This document shows, piece by piece, positions 31,625 to 43,142 of a stretch of 64,000 bases of DNA. How positions within the stretch are numbered: the first letter of the stretch is position 1; every line of letters starts with the position of its first letter. Source of the DNA: Fulvia fulva (taxonomy: Eukaryota; Ascomycota; Dothideomycetes; Mycosphaerellales; Mycosphaerellaceae). The stretch is taken from positions 5,146,001 through 5,210,000 of the forward strand of contig NC_063016.1 of NCBI RefSeq assembly GCF_020509005.1, written 5' to 3'. The notes under the pieces are model-generated. The model did no database searches. It was not told the origin of the DNA and was given only the letters and a program-made list of their open reading frames with translations. The position numbers and the translations under genes are program-made.

Positions 31625-33787
31625 ATGGCTTCTCGAAATAACAAGAAAGACATGCTGACGTACGGTGCTACTGTCGAGACTGTGGTCAGTCTACAGCGAG
31701 ACCTTGCCCGCAAATATCGCAATGTTGGTCCACAGGTCAACGACATTTGGCGCGGATTCACCCCAAAGCAGCGCGAAACGGCAATGAAGGAAGCTACTGG
31801 CGATGGAATGGTGTTGAAACACTCTCGTGACCCTTCGATGGGCGATTTGTTCCATTTCATCTCCGAGTACAATCTGCGAGACATGACGGCTGACCCAGAG
31901 CACTTCCTAGACATGCTCAGATTCTGCGCAGAGACGGATTTGACTGATCAGGTCGGCATGCGTGACGGCCCTTACATCATGTGGTCAATGGAAACACATC
32001 GCTTCCGCGGCCGTCCTGGGGACGATGGCAGAGACGATTTCATGATTTTCTTGAGTGGCGAGAACTATGGAAAGCCGATGAGGTCCACCGATCCCAACGC
32101 GAACTTTCTGCAAGAAAATCCAGTGCTGGCCAACTCTGGAATCTGTTTCCCTGCCGCCACTGGTCAACTCATCTTATTGCGACAGAACCTGTTCTTCCAA
32201 TACTTCAATCACCTTATCGAGGAGGTGCTCGAGCTCGGATCAAGCACTAGGATCAGGGAACCACCCTCCAAAACACGATCGACCACGTCTACGCTGACGA
32301 ACGCCATGTCTGTAATGCGGCTTCAGCCACCTCCTCTGAAGTTGACCCTCTCAGATGTGCTTGTGCAGGCACTGGAACAGAAGCTGTCTCTCGAAGAGTA
32401 TCTCGACGTGCTCCGGACCGAGCCTCAAGTGCTCAATTCTGCTGTTCAGAGCATGTACTACAGTCGACCCGAACTAGTACCTGATGAGAAAGGCCGCATC
32501 CTTCCGGCACTGACCGACGAGTACATCAGTATGGCATTGTTCGATACCGTGACTGGTGCGGTGCAAGCGATCGCCTACTGGCAGTATATCTTCCGCTTGT
32601 TACAGAAGCTCGACGACTTGGATGATAAATTCAAGCGTCCTTTTATTTTAGACGAGTTGGCAAATGCCTGTCATCTAGAGTACCGGCGAGCACAGAAGGC
32701 CTTCAGGCGTCAGATGTCGTCCCCTTCTGCCTTCACCGTGAAGCGATTCAGACATATCAGCACGACGCAAGACCTTGGTGTGCCAAAGATCGCCATCAAG
32801 GGCCGGCCATCTGACTACACCGTCTCCGATCCGCAAGTCCACTACATCCTACAGCTGTGCCATCCAGACACCACTCCTAAGCAAGCAGTAGAGTGGATTC
32901 AGAAGCTCGATGCCCACAACGCGAAGTTCGCGGGAGATCACGCACGACTCCTGGAGGATGAGATGACAGCTCTCGGCGGCCTTGCCGTCATTGTTAGCTT
33001 CATACAAGCTATGTCGACGACGATCTCTCTCAATCCATCCGGCAAGCAGGCCCAGCGATTCGTTTCCCGATCAGCCAAGCTCGTTGAAGAGCTGAACCGG
33101 CTGAAGTCACAGGCAGACTTTGGTGATCATGTTATACCAATGTACAACATCCTTGAGCCGGGTGTCGCCACGGCCGCGCTTCAAGCTCTCAATGACTTCG
33201 TCGTTCATACCACTGGAGAGAAGCTGGGCCTATTGTACCATGATTTGTCCGAAGATTCGCTTGCCGATCTGGAAGAGTCATATCTTCAAGCGAAGGCCAA
33301 GGCTGTAGCCGCTGAGCAGGCAACAACATATGTCCCTTTCCCGACTTTGTCACAGTCGACAGGAGCTGGTATAATTCATCCGACGACAAACATAAAGGCA
33401 AAGACTCGGGGCACACCTCGTGAGCTTGATATCACGGCGCCCCCTAAGGAGCCGCCCACTCCGGCGACACCGCCGCCGAAGCTGAGAGTCAAGGCCTCCA
33501 CTGCTGCCGTCTTCAATACGATCTTCTCCACATCCGAGGCGAAAGGCTTCGTGGCGTGGTCGGACTTTGAAGCAGCACTCGCAGATCTAGCCTTTTCCGT
33601 CACACCAAGAGCCGGCTCGATCTTTACGTTCATTCCTCCAGGGGCAATCGGTTCCGGGCGACCGATCAATTTCCATCGTCCGCACAAATCTGGAAGGGCT
33701 GTCATTGAAGGTCATATATTGCCGATTTTTAAGCATCGACTGAACAGCCGATATGGCTGGACCTCAGACACATTTGAGATTGTATAG
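31625..33787 (+). CDS. Conserved fungal hypothetical protein, 720 aa, possible HicA-like C-terminus
   Basis: A single open frame runs from ATG 31625 to TAG 33787. The N-terminal 400 residues are mixed alpha-helical (for example DMTADPEHFLDMLRF) and contain no named domain that I recognise. A proline-rich linker (PPKEPPTPATPPPKLRV, about residues 610-626) leads to a C-terminal module of about 90 residues. That module carries INFHRPHKSG and a terminal RLNSRYGW (about 675-712). This His-Arg-Pro-His plus Tyr-Gly-Trp arrangement recurs at the C-terminus of many fungal proteins and resembles the dsRBD-like fold of HicA mRNA interferases; the resemblance is from memory and unproven. There is no signal peptide or membrane segment, so it is probably cytosolic or nuclear. 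No function is assigned. Confidence 0.85.
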   Translation: MASRNNKKDMLTYGATVETVVSLQRDLARKYRNVGPQVNDIWRGFTPKQRETAMKEATGDGMVLKHSRDPSMGDLFHFISEYNLRDMTADPEHFLDMLRFCAETDLTDQVGMRDGPYIMWSMETHRFRGRPGDDGRDDFMIFLSGENYGKPMRSTDPNANFLQENPVLANSGICFPAATGQLILLRQNLFFQYFNHLIEEVLELGSSTRIREPPSKTRSTTSTLTNAMSVMRLQPPPLKLTLSDVLVQALEQKLSLEEYLDVLRTEPQVLNSAVQSMYYSRPELVPDEKGRILPALTDEYISMALFDTVTGAVQAIAYWQYIFRLLQKLDDLDDKFKRPFILDELANACHLEYRRAQKAFRRQMSSPSAFTVKRFRHISTTQDLGVPKIAIKGRPSDYTVSDPQVHYILQLCHPDTTPKQAVEWIQKLDAHNAKFAGDHARLLEDEMTALGGLAVIVSFIQAMSTTISLNPSGKQAQRFVSRSAKLVEELNRLKSQADFGDHVIPMYNILEPGVATAALQALNDFVVHTTGEKLGLLYHDLSEDSLADLEESYLQAKAKAVAAEQATTYVPFPTLSQSTGAGIIHPTTNIKAKTRGTPRELDITAPPKEPPTPATPPPKLRVKASTAAVFNTIFSTSEAKGFVAWSDFEAALADLAFSVTPRAGSIFTFIPPGAIGSGRPINFHRPHKSGRAVIEGHILPIFKHRLNSRYGWTSDTFEIV

Positions 33788-34009
33788 ACCTGGGCTCTTT
33801 TCGGACAGTGGCATGACGATGCCGCAATGTTGTGTTCAATGCGTGTACCTCGAGACTTGCCAGTCTCATTTGACACAACCTGGAAACCCCTTCGGCAGAG
33901 GCGGTCATGAAGAGGATTCATGATGTCAGCGCATACACCCTAGATAACTGCAACTACACTGTCCAATACTCGTGCACCGCAAGGATTCGGCGTGATAGAA
34001 CTCGCTTGC

Positions 34010-34832
34010 TCAGCGCCGCAGGCACCGCACCCCATCATCAATAATAACGCCAGCATTCGCCGGCGGTCCCAGGCCTTGCAGCGTCATGGCGATTCTAACA
34101 CTGATCAACTCTGAGACCTCCGGTCCCAGATCAACCTTGGTCATTTCGTTCTGAGGGAGCTTCCCTGGCACGAACCCACCTGGTGCATAGGCCGGCACCT
34201 GCTCCCCGTTAACTTTCGTTCCCGTGACGCTGATCTGACAGCTTGTGGCAAGGATGAAAAAGCCATTGAAGGTTACGGTCAGGCAGCCATAGTAGAACCG
34301 CTTGAAGTCGAAGGACTTGACGTCGGCACTGCGGGAAAGTGTGATGTTGGCGCTTGGGAATAACGGGAAGTTTCTACCGTAGAGTATGTTGGTGATGATG
34401 TACTCTCCTGCTGTCACGGAGCCGCTGTGGGGCTTGACGCCGCTGAGGTAGAGATTTTCGGTTCCAGGGACGACGGATTTGAACAGTGCTGGTGCCTATC
34501 AACGTTAGCATGTTAGCTGTGTTGGAGGAAGTGGACAGCATCCTCATTAATACATACAAAAGTATCCCAGCCAGTCCAATTGGCACCGTTGTATCCATTA
34601 GGTACCCGCAGCAGAGCTAGGACATCTATGGGGGACGTAGGTAAGGTATCGAATTGCGCTAGCGTTGTTAACACTGGACAAGGCGAGCTGGACCGGACGG
34701 GCGTAAATCATCAATCACTTCCTGTGTTCCGGCTGGACAAGTGATGGTGCTGTCTGCAAGGCCGGACTGGATAGCAGCGCCCAAGCATAGTGAGCTGAAG
34801 CCGATAGCTAAGAGGAAAGTTTGTGAGTACAT
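34010..34832 (-). CDS. Small secreted protein, three exons
   Basis: Exons on the minus strand: 34832-34673, 34625-34558 and 34495-34010. The introns are 34672-34626 (GTTAAC...ATAG) and 34557-34496 (GTATGT...ATAG). Phases match and give 237 aa. The N-terminus, MYSQTFLLAIGFSSLCLGAA, is a classical signal peptide. The mature protein has a YNGANWTGWDTF segment near the first-second exon border, a GVKPHSGS turn, several beta-type stretches and about five cysteines. This resembles secreted fungal proteins with a jelly-roll-like domain that begins with a 'Y-G-W-F' stretch, but I cannot name the family. One N-glycosylation site (NWT) lies near the start of the domain. It could be a cell-wall protein or an effector-type protein; neither is shown. 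The start choice is supported by the signal peptide. Confidence 0.75.
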
Positions 34833-35469
34833 CGTACAGAGATCTTGGGAAGTGATAGAAGGAATCAGCGGATCCTGGGAGTGGAAAGAAGGAATCAGTG
34901 CGGCGTGCGAGCAGGCCTATCTTGTATGTCCGAATGAACCTTGCGAATTGCCTGTTGTGAATTGGACTCGATCGTGCAACGTGCACAATCTAAGCCATGG
35001 CGCCATATCCGTCCATTGCAGCTACTGCCAAGGCGCCACTTCCTCCTCACTGCATCATATCTACGCGTCGTTCGCAGGACTACTCTCGTAACGTCACGAA
35101 GAAGCGCGACACAGGCCGCTGATGCTCGGGGTTGGTTGACCTTGCTTGCACGAGAGCTCGACCATGATGCTGGAGAAGGTTCCGCAACGGGTACACCGTG
35201 TATACGAACGTCTTTGTGTGTGGTGACTCCTGAATTCATCCTACACCGCAAGATTCTGAATAGGCTGGTGTTCGCGAGGTCATCGGCAAGTTCACTTTGT
35301 GAGGCATGCTGGTCTACATGTATTCGTCGTTACGCCAAGATCGATTAGGATCGAAAAGCAGCTTCGCGTTGCTGAACGCCACAGCGGACTGTAGAGAAGA
35401 TGCTTAAGAGAAGAGAACTCGATTGTGGTCGATCAAGCATACATCGCTACATTTCTTCATGATTCGTGG
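34833..35469. other. Intergenic, no gene seen
   Basis: Short ORFs on both strands lack domains. It lies upstream of the secreted-protein gene and downstream of the DUF3176-like gene, both minus strand. Confidence 0.5.
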
Positions 35470-37800
35470 CTAAATCCTCAGCAGAACCGCGAAGGCGAAC
35501 TTCCAGTGGTAATGTCTCGTGTGATCAAGTCTCTCAACAGGCTGCCTTGCGTTGGGCGTACCGATAGCGACGTATCCAACAGCATCATCAGGTTTTACAT
35601 CACCCATCTGAATTACAGTATTCTTCAACCTCCTCGCCTTGTCTTGACCATCCTCCATCGAAGGACCTTGCTCAACGTGCACATACGGGCTGTGGCGGAT
35701 CGAGTTGACAAAGTCGTCCAGTACGTCAGGGCCCTTGCGTGTGGCATCGAGGTAGGCAGTGGCGAGTCCCATGCCGAAGAGGATCGTCGAGACTATCACC
35801 AGGATAGCGAAGAAGATCTTGTGGCATCGCAGGACCGTCTTCTCAACTGAGATCTGGCCATTGCTGGATTGGGTCAGGGCGATACTTGTGTCATCGTTCG
35901 CTGCAGCTATGTCGATGCCGCCGGTCAAGGTGTATGGGTCGCCGGCTGCCAACATCCAGGTATCGAGGAGCTGAGAGAAGCGCGTGGAGAAGAGCTGGTC
36001 GCTGATGTCGTAGAGAGGTGTTTGGGTCTCGGTGAAACTGTCTCCAATGGCGGATCTGAAGGGAGTGACTGGGTCGGCAAAGTAGGATTCAAGGGGTGTC
36101 AGCGTGGTTGGGCCGCGAGTCTCGTTTGCTGTTGCTAGGAGGAAGGTTTGGAAGAACTCTGGTGCGACTTTGGCGGCGTATTGTTGGAATTCCTCATCTT
36201 GTTGGTGGTTGAGGGGGGAGTCGGGTTGGGCGTATGTTGGGTGGGTGATGCCGTCGAGAACCGTGAGAGATGATGATGACCGTGGCTTGGTTGATGCGCG
36301 GACCTTCGAGACTGTGCAGTTTCGCTCGGTCATGCAGTAGACCTGGGCTTCAATGTACGTTGTGGTCAGGTTGCACCAGGCCTCACTGAGTGTCACTGTG
36401 AGGTTGGTGCTTGTTGTGGCACTGTCGAAGGCCAGCCAAGACTCGAAGCCGATCCTGCGTGGGTCTGTGCTATTCACATTGTGCGTGCTTCCAAAGTCGA
36501 CGGCCAGACCCTGGCCATTGGAGACTACGGATGTCGAGTTGGCCCAGTTCGATAGGTTGGACTGCAGGTAGTTGTCATATGTGAGGTTGCTGGGACCAGA
36601 CGGCGAAACGTTCTGCACCGAGCAGTCGGCATTCAGGTAGGACGTCTCAACGTTGAATAGCTGCTTGATGTTCACGAGGTCATCGCCGAACAGGTCCTGC
36701 TTGATAGCTTGCAATTTAGGATCAAGTGCTGCCGTGTCATCGGTGCTATTGGTCGATCTTGCTTGCGCTTGAGTGAAGGAATCGTTCCGAACAAATGGCA
36801 ATCCAACGAGAGACGAGTAGACCAGTTTGTGCGTAGACTTTGGCACATCAAGCGCAGTAGCCAGGGCAGCATATGCGCCTGTCAGATTGCGGCCGATTGT
36901 AGTGTACCAGCCATCCACGTCTGGTTCCTGGTGTAGTCTCAGGTCTTCGAGCATTGGAATCTGAACGTTGCCGAAGAGGTCCTGCGTGCCGTTCTTGGAA
37001 GTGCTTGGGCTGAACAATGCCATGTTGAACGCTGAGGTGGCTGCCTTCACGAATGGTGGAAAGGCGATGGGTATTGGGCTGTATGGTGTGGCATCCCGAT
37101 CGTAGTATACGAATGGCGTATCGACGATGGTGTAGTTGCTCGCCTTCTTCACCGCCCGCAGGGACGTTTGACCGCCGACAGGATTGAGAATCCAGAGTAG
37201 GACGATGAGCGGCACAAGGAAGCTCAAGCTACGAAGTTTCCATGGTGTCAAGACCGACGACACCAACGATCTGCTGCCGAGTAGCAGTTGGCTAAGTCCT
37301 ACAGTTGCGCCTTGCTCGAGCCTCCATGTTGCAATCGCTTTGATGAATTTGGCAACGATGAGCGTGAAGACGATGGGGAATAGTGTCGGGTTCTATGTGG
37401 TGGCAAGTCTTCTCTGCCATCATGTCGTCGTGCTCGTGTCGCAAGTGCACCGCGTTTGACGTGATGGCGACGCCTGCCATTGTGGTTAAGGAATTGGAGA
37501 GATGAAGACACTTACAGAAATATAAAGGCGATATTGGACATGACTACATGTCGACGCCAGTCCAGCCATGCCATGGAGCCATGCAGAGTGGCGCCCACTG
37601 TTGAGGGCGTGCAATGGCGTCGCGTGGCATCCAGACGCCTTCCGAATGCTCAAACGCGAGTCGAGAGGCCTTGGAGAGCTGTTTTCGTTGGCATTCGGCA
37701 ACAAACTTTGGTAGACTTCGGTCTGGAGCGTGTCGTGGCTTGCGTACTGTCCGGCGACAGCGAAGCCACTAAGTAAGACTGGACCCCGACCCGAGGACAC
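35470..37800 (-). CDS. DUF3176-like membrane protein with large glycosylated extracellular domain
   Basis: The main exon, 37392-35470 (641 codons), begins after an intron at 37515-37393 (GTAAGT...CATAG, phase 0). It opens with the family signature: a membrane helix (FPIVFTLIVAKFIKAIATW), then GATVGLSQLLLGSRS, and a second helix ending LWILNPVGGQTSLR. A region of about 430 residues follows with more than a dozen N-x-S/T sites. A C-terminal helix (FFAILVIVSTILFGMGLATA) and a cytoplasmic tail complete it. The upstream exon 37516-37800 stays open in phase (frame reading ...HVQYRLYIS) but lacks an ATG, starting only from GTG at 37800. The true first exon may therefore lie further up or be spliced differently. 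DUF3176 proteins are abundant in ascomycetes and uncharacterised; a plasma-membrane location is inferred. A second protein with similar architecture, probably another family, is encoded at 54240-56094. Confidence 0.82.
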
Positions 37801-38112
37801 TTGAAGCCTGTTTCTTAGAATATGTAATAAGTGATTGCAATGCAGTTTGTTCAGATACCTTATTACCGCTACTAATACCTAGGTAGCAAGAGATAATAGC
37901 AAAGACGCTTATTACTCTTCTCAAGAAGATCTAAGAGAGGTACTACGTCACAATCGACAGCTGTAGTATATGATAGATGTCCACATCTTCGATCCTGTCC
38001 TCCTTCGTCGACAACAGCAATGGCCTTTGCGAATGTGCATAGCGACCGTGAACCGTGCTATCTTCCCGAGCCCCTGAACGCCATCCAAACCGACGACTCC
38101 CCAGCGTCCTCT
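37801..38112. other. Intergenic, AT-richer spacer
   Basis: 312 bp without a gene. It may hold the missing first exon of the DUF3176-like gene. CTAATACCTAGG-type AT-rich sequence lies around 37860-37930. Confidence 0.45.
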
Positions 38113-38600
38113 TCACCATATCACCCTTCGAATCCGTATAGGACCATCAAGATCCGCAATCGTAACATCCTCCCCAATCACTTTCCCCTTTCGCAGAATC
38201 TCACAATTGCCAAACTCCCTCTCTTCGAAAGCAAGTTCATACACCCCAGGCAGAGCTTCTTCCCACTTCTCATACCCCAGCGACGCCAGCTCTTCATCAT
38301 TGAGCAGTTGTGCTACCTCGCTCGGCTTGAAGACGGCCGGAGGCTCGGTGTGGTCAAGCATTTGCGTAAAGTGCGTCTTGATCGCCTCGGAGGTCGCGGC
38401 ATCGGTTGATCGGGCGGGCACAGCCTTTTTGATGCCCCAGAACTACGCATCGAAAGCATGAGTTCATGGTCTTCCTTACCTGTGGGAATGGCTGCCGCGC
38501 GTGGTGGACGTCTTACCCATTCGTACCAGGTCTGCTCCGGCAGTCGAGTTTGCGATGAAAGCTGTTTTAGCTGTGCGTCGCGGTCGAGTCGAGCGTCCAT
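38113..38600 (-). CDS. DUF3253-like small protein, two exons
   Basis: Exon 1, 38600-38517 (28 codons), starts at ATG. The intron 38516-38443 (GTAAGA...CGTAG) is 74 nt and phase 0. Exon 2 is 38442-38113. The product is 137 aa. The second exon holds FKPSEVAQLLNDEELASLGY and ends GPIRIRRVIW, the pattern of small DUF3253-type proteins found in bacteria and fungi (a compact helix-rich protein of unknown role). Exon 1 adds a charged helix (LDRDAQLKQLSSQTRL) and ends WYEW. A second possible donor at 38479 breaks the frame, so I chose the upstream one. No signal peptide; probably soluble. Confidence 0.7.
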
Positions 38601-39837
38601 TGTTACTGAGGTGTGGATGCTGGATGGTTAGTGTTGTTGTCGAAGAAGAGCAAGAGTGGATGGCAGGCTTACATAACCTCACTAGCGTCGATGGCTCGGG
38701 AGGCAAGACTGAACCATCTTCTGTTCAACTTCGCCTTGCTCTTCTCATTGACATACTCGGAATCGAAGTGGTGTCGAGCATAGTAACAAATAGCTTCGGA
38801 CATCTTGGAATACGATCAACCCTTCAGAAGCTTTATGGTCCTTACTGGCACTCACAGAACAATGGCCCGCAACAACCTGGCTGCGGCACGCGAGCCTTTT
38901 GTAACAACAGCTTCATCCGGTCTCTCCTGCCCTGGAAGTCGGTAGCTCTCGAGCTTCCAGGGATGACGGAACACCCAATACCGAACGATCGTTACAATGT
39001 CTAGGACACATCACCGATGAGACCCTTCGTACATACGATGAACCTTGACTTCCACGCTGCTTATCATGCCTCAAGAGCCAGCTGTCGAGGCAAAAGCTCG
39101 CTTCTATCGACACAGAGGCAGGACGTGTGCAAATAGCAGACACCCACAAGGCCTCTGCATGTGCATCTAGTCTATCCCTGTTGAAAGCTGGACCTTGAAG
39201 CTGATTTCAACTCCGTACACGGTACCGATAAGGTCCCTGTTCATTCACCCACGGACACGGCGGGACTACCATCACGTGGTATGCCACATGACTCCGCGAG
39301 ACCGGCACTCCGCGGCTCATCCTCACTGCGTTATGGTAAGTTACATCTGGAGGTACATCTGGAGGTACATCTTCAGTCAGCTTCGCTGCGAGCTCTGCAT
39401 CTTGACTGGCTGTGCAGGGGGAGGGCATGGTTCCCCGCGAGCTGGCAGGGGAGACAGTAATCAGTGTAAGTGGTCTCTAGCAGAGTATCACGTTTAAGCC
39501 TGGAAAAAGTCTCAGAAGACCAGCTCCGTTGTCAAATGAGACTGATAGCACATCGACGACTTCAAAGGTGTCCTGAGCGATCGAACCTCTTCATTGACGC
39601 TGATGTATCACCAGCATTGCGGCCGTTCTTACCGTCTTTTCCGGTGTATCACCAACGCCACAACTATTCATCCTCACAGTCCTATGACAGCTACAAATTA
39701 AACCAGAATCCCGCCTCATCCCAGCGCTTGGGACCGAAGCTTATAACGCCAAATCACCCAGCGGAAGGCCCTCAACAGCTGCCTCCCTTCGATGCAAACA
39801 CGCTTGAACGCAAAGGAATAAAACAAGAATGCTCTTC
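38601..39837. other. Intergenic, 1.2 kb, no supported gene
   Basis: Frames up to 200 codons on the plus strand (39470-40075) overlap the 3' end of the mannosyltransferase gene in antisense and have no domain. A small 12-bp tandem repeat sits at 39342-39372. Confidence 0.5.
39342..39372. repeat. Short tandem repeat, 12-bp unit
   Basis: The unit TACATCTGGAGG is present about 2.6 times without mismatch. Only a micro-variation candidate. Confidence 0.8.
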
Positions 39838-41544
39838 TCAGTCGAATCTCGGGGCCTTCTCCTTCCCCCACTTCCTCTCGCCCTCAGCAGCATGCTCATT
39901 GATATACAGCAGTTTCCTCAGCCCGCAGAAGCCTCCCGGCTGCGCAGTCCTGTGGATCTCGTGGAAGCTACCCACCATATCACTCGACGACTTTACAGTC
40001 CCTGCCTGCAACTTCGTCAGAGTCTCTGCGTCCCAGACCCAGACTTTATCAACGACTTCCTCCCCAGGCTGTTGAGCCCGTCGTTCGTTGTAGAAGGGCA
40101 TGCCTGCAATGGTGCTGACGATGGAATGTAAGGGAGTGTAGAGACGCTCGAAGCGACGGGTAAAGGAGAGCCAGGGGAGAACCCAGGAATCGTAGGACAC
40201 TCGGATGTAGGGGTTCATGAAGATGCCCGTTTCGTTCGCTTCAAGCAGATCCGGGTCCATGTTGGAGAGATCGGCGTGGATGAGGCAGCATTCGGAAGCG
40301 TCCCAGTATGTGTCAGTCTCCGCGCGGAAGTGTAGAGAAGGATTATCGTGCGCATCGTGGGAGGCAGGTACTCGTGGCATGTCGGTGTGGAAGTCCTCCT
40401 CCTCATCGTCCTCCTCAGAGGGTATCGATGTGGATGCAACTTCGTCCCCGCCATCCTGATGAGCGTGCTTCTGAAACCACTTCGCTTCAAATGCAACCAT
40501 GCCTCCCCAACATGCCTTGACCCTAACCGCATCCTTCTGCTCCAACACATCTCTTCTACTCTCGGCCGCGCCAGAAGCAGCGAACCACGGGTAGATGGGC
40601 ACACCCATCCCGTACCCTTCCGTGTCTCGGCTCGCAAACGTATCGTAGAACTTGACCGGATCGATAAAGTCCAAGGCGCAAGCAGCTCTATACTGCGTCC
40701 TCCCCGTCTCTTCGTTGGCATTCGTCGAGAACAGTAGGTTTGCGGCATCGATTGGATCGAACATTACATCATTAAGGTAAAGCAGCTTATCGAACTTGGT
40801 GCTGTACGCCGGAGAATGCGGGTCCTGTAAAGGTTGCAAGGCGCGATTGCGAACAGTGGCCAGGAACTCGATCCGCTTCAGGCGTACGTCGCCGTGTGGA
40901 GTCGGTACATGCGGCAGTTTGGCCTTATCCAGCTTCTCGGCAAGCAGCTGATGCTGGCATGTAACATTTTTCGCGAACTCGTCGAGAGCGGCCTGCGCCT
41001 CTTGCGATGGATCGTCCTCATAGATGCTCAAGAACACATTGTCCTTGCCCAAGATGTCCACCAAGCCAAGGACCGATCTCGCCCAATCTCCAGATAACAG
41101 CTCCCCGTGCTTGTCCAATAAGCTAGCCGCAATGAAGACCTTCTCGTTGTTCACATTGGCGGTCAACCCTAGCTCTTGCACCCGATCTCTCAATTCCAGG
41201 TACCGCTGTGGTGGGTACGAATATGACGGGAAGAAGACGCCGCAGCCGAGGATTAACGCGGGGATAAGTAAGGCGACGAGGTATGCCGCCTGTATTGCAC
41301 GGCAGAGTAACGATCGCCGTCGACGAGTATGATTAGTGAGGAAGGAGGAGCCAGAGCCGCCGCGACCATGACCTGGTCGTCTGGAAAAGAAGTGCCAGTG
41401 CCGTGTATTTGAGACGGCAGGGAGCAGTGTTGGTTCGTCGAGGTCGTCGAGTTCGTAGGCGAGCAAGTCGTCCTCGTGGTCGGAGCTACTTGAAGTGTTG
41501 GACTGGATTCGGGCAAGAAGCCCTTCCTCTTCCTTGGCGTTCAT
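39838..41544 (-). CDS. GT69 alpha-1,3-mannosyltransferase-like (CAP59/CMT1 family)
   Basis: A 568-aa frame from ATG 41544. It is a type II membrane protein: an acidic, Ser-rich cytoplasmic tail (1-75), a basic RRRR stop-transfer flank, one helix at about 83-105 (AYLVALLIPALILGCGVFF), then a luminal domain. Family blocks are clear: KRIEFLATVRNRALQPL (about 223-239), FDKLLYLNDVMFDPIDAANL (251-270), YRAACALDFIDPVKFYDTFA (285-304), then EGYGMGVPIYPWF. These match the cryptococcal mannosyltransferase 1 (CMT1)/CAP59 family, which adds alpha-1,3-linked mannose in the Golgi. In ascomycetes the acceptor is usually unknown. An acidic insertion (EEDDEEEDFHTD, about 385) is probably a surface loop. The length is typical of the family. 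The C-terminus ends in a basic AEGERKWGKEKAP tail. Confidence 0.93.
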   Translation of the reverse strand: MNAKEEEGLLARIQSNTSSSSDHEDDLLAYELDDLDEPTLLPAVSNTRHWHFFSRRPGHGRGGSGSSFLTNHTRRRRSLLCRAIQAAYLVALLIPALILGCGVFFPSYSYPPQRYLELRDRVQELGLTANVNNEKVFIAASLLDKHGELLSGDWARSVLGLVDILGKDNVFLSIYEDDPSQEAQAALDEFAKNVTCQHQLLAEKLDKAKLPHVPTPHGDVRLKRIEFLATVRNRALQPLQDPHSPAYSTKFDKLLYLNDVMFDPIDAANLLFSTNANEETGRTQYRAACALDFIDPVKFYDTFASRDTEGYGMGVPIYPWFAASGAAESRRDVLEQKDAVRVKACWGGMVAFEAKWFQKHAHQDGGDEVASTSIPSEEDDEEEDFHTDMPRVPASHDAHDNPSLHFRAETDTYWDASECCLIHADLSNMDPDLLEANETGIFMNPYIRVSYDSWVLPWLSFTRRFERLYTPLHSIVSTIAGMPFYNERRAQQPGEEVVDKVWVWDAETLTKLQAGTVKSSSDMVGSFHEIHRTAQPGGFCGLRKLLYINEHAAEGERKWGKEKAPRFD

Positions 41545-43142
41545 ATTATAACAAGGCTATGAACGCAGCCTGGATGAATGTGAAGCGGGCTTCATGTATG
41601 GTGTATAGGTGCGGTGCTAGCAGTGCTGTGCCGCGCGAAGCATGAAGGTGCAATGCAGCGATAGAGAGCGACGAAGAAGGCGTCCTAGGACGGCTGAAAA
41701 GAAGTGTAATGATGGTTACCTAGCCATGCATGTGCGCAGCAAGTGTGCACAGCAGAGGTTACGCGTGTGCATCTGCTGGGTTCCCGTCAGCAAAGGAAAA
41801 AGGGTAAAAGGGTCATGCTTAGGGACGGAGGTGGGAGGCTGTGTATCGTTGCTCGTGCTTGTCACGCAAGAGCTAAAAGCTCAAGCAATTTAATTCTCCC
41901 GCCTGCGCTAGCTGCTTCGTGAGGACGCCACGCTGTTTTACGATGGCATACTCCGCGCCGCTGTGAGCTTCAACAGCTCAAGGTTGATTGTGACTTGACC
42001 TCGTGCGAGCAGTCCACAGCCACGCGACTGAGTCTCCACACCCTCGAGAATGTCGATCATCATCCCTGTGATAATGCCATCCACTGCACAGGCGCTTCTC
42101 CACACAACTCCAGCTCCCCGCTGACAACTTTTCTTCACCCCCCCCAAACGCCTTATCCCCCCCTAGTCTGCGGGCGTTTCGGCCCACTTTTACAGCAAGG
42201 CCTTAGAATACTCACAATTGCACCTCGAAACCCCTAACCCTATGTTTCTTAGGCAAGGAGCGACGTGCGAGCGTAGAGGCTTTGGCCTCGATACGCGCGA
42301 GGCCTCGGGCGGGCAGCTAGGCCTACGTTGTTATTCATATATATTGGATACTAAGGAGAAGAGGTCTGTACCCTGGTCCCTGGTGCTTGTGCGCGCAGGT
42401 CAACGTGAAGAACAGCCGCCAAGAGAACAATGACGATGCAAGCGATGTTGCTGCGGATGACTTCTACACTTCGTTCACTCCCTAGCGCATCCTGCAACAA
42501 CAATTCACCAGGCAACCGCTTTCGAGAAGAACATCCGATCTAGGCCGGTAATGCAAGAATCTCTCAATACGAACATGGCGTCCCTCTAGCAGACCTCCGT
42601 CGCATGAACGCGTATGCTTCGCGTTTGAGGGAGGATTCGCTTTTCGCACCAATCGCTACTGGTAGCACCACTGTTGCACTTTCATAGGAGGTACACCGGT
42701 CAAAGCCCGTGAAACCTGTCAACCAGGCTGGGAATCTGAATCGAGCGCGAAACACAGCAATGCCGTGAAACTGCCGCGTGTCGCCATCAGCCACAGCGAT
42801 GCCGGCAGTGATGCCCGAATGCCATGACTTTTGTGGTCAGCAAGATGGCTTGTGTGACGGAGGGTATTGCTCAGCCTCGCTGAGAATACATCTGTGCAGT
42901 GTTATCGCCGCAGCTGACAGACATCCTTTGAAATGCACCTACGTCGTCGTTGTCGCATGCCAGCATTCTTGCAAGTCGTGTCCTCGATCTTTCGCTGGCC
43001 TCCGTTGTGTCGACATCATGGCTTGAAACGTAGGCTGATATCGTAACTTGGGGCAACATGTGCAACGCGACATCCTCGCTGTTGACCTTCCAGTCGACTG
43101 CGTTATGCTGGTGTACCTTGGTTCCTACGAGCTTCCAGACTC
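41545..43142. other. Intergenic, 1.6 kb, no supported gene
   Basis: Contains a C-rich run (CCCCCCC around 42137-42170) and several short ORFs (up to 91 codons) with no domain. It holds the promoter of the mannosyltransferase and the terminator of the asparaginase, both minus strand. Confidence 0.5.

Noticed and set aside
40215..40748. Minus-strand 177-codon ORF
   Set aside because: It is an alternative frame of the GT69 gene with no domain of its own.
42223..42245. Telomere-like CCCCTAACCCTA
   Set aside because: Fewer than two repeat units and no array, so chance is enough to explain it.
26621..43142. A secondary-metabolite cluster around the acyltransferase
   Set aside because: No polyketide synthase, NRPS, terpene synthase, P450 or cluster regulator is present near it.
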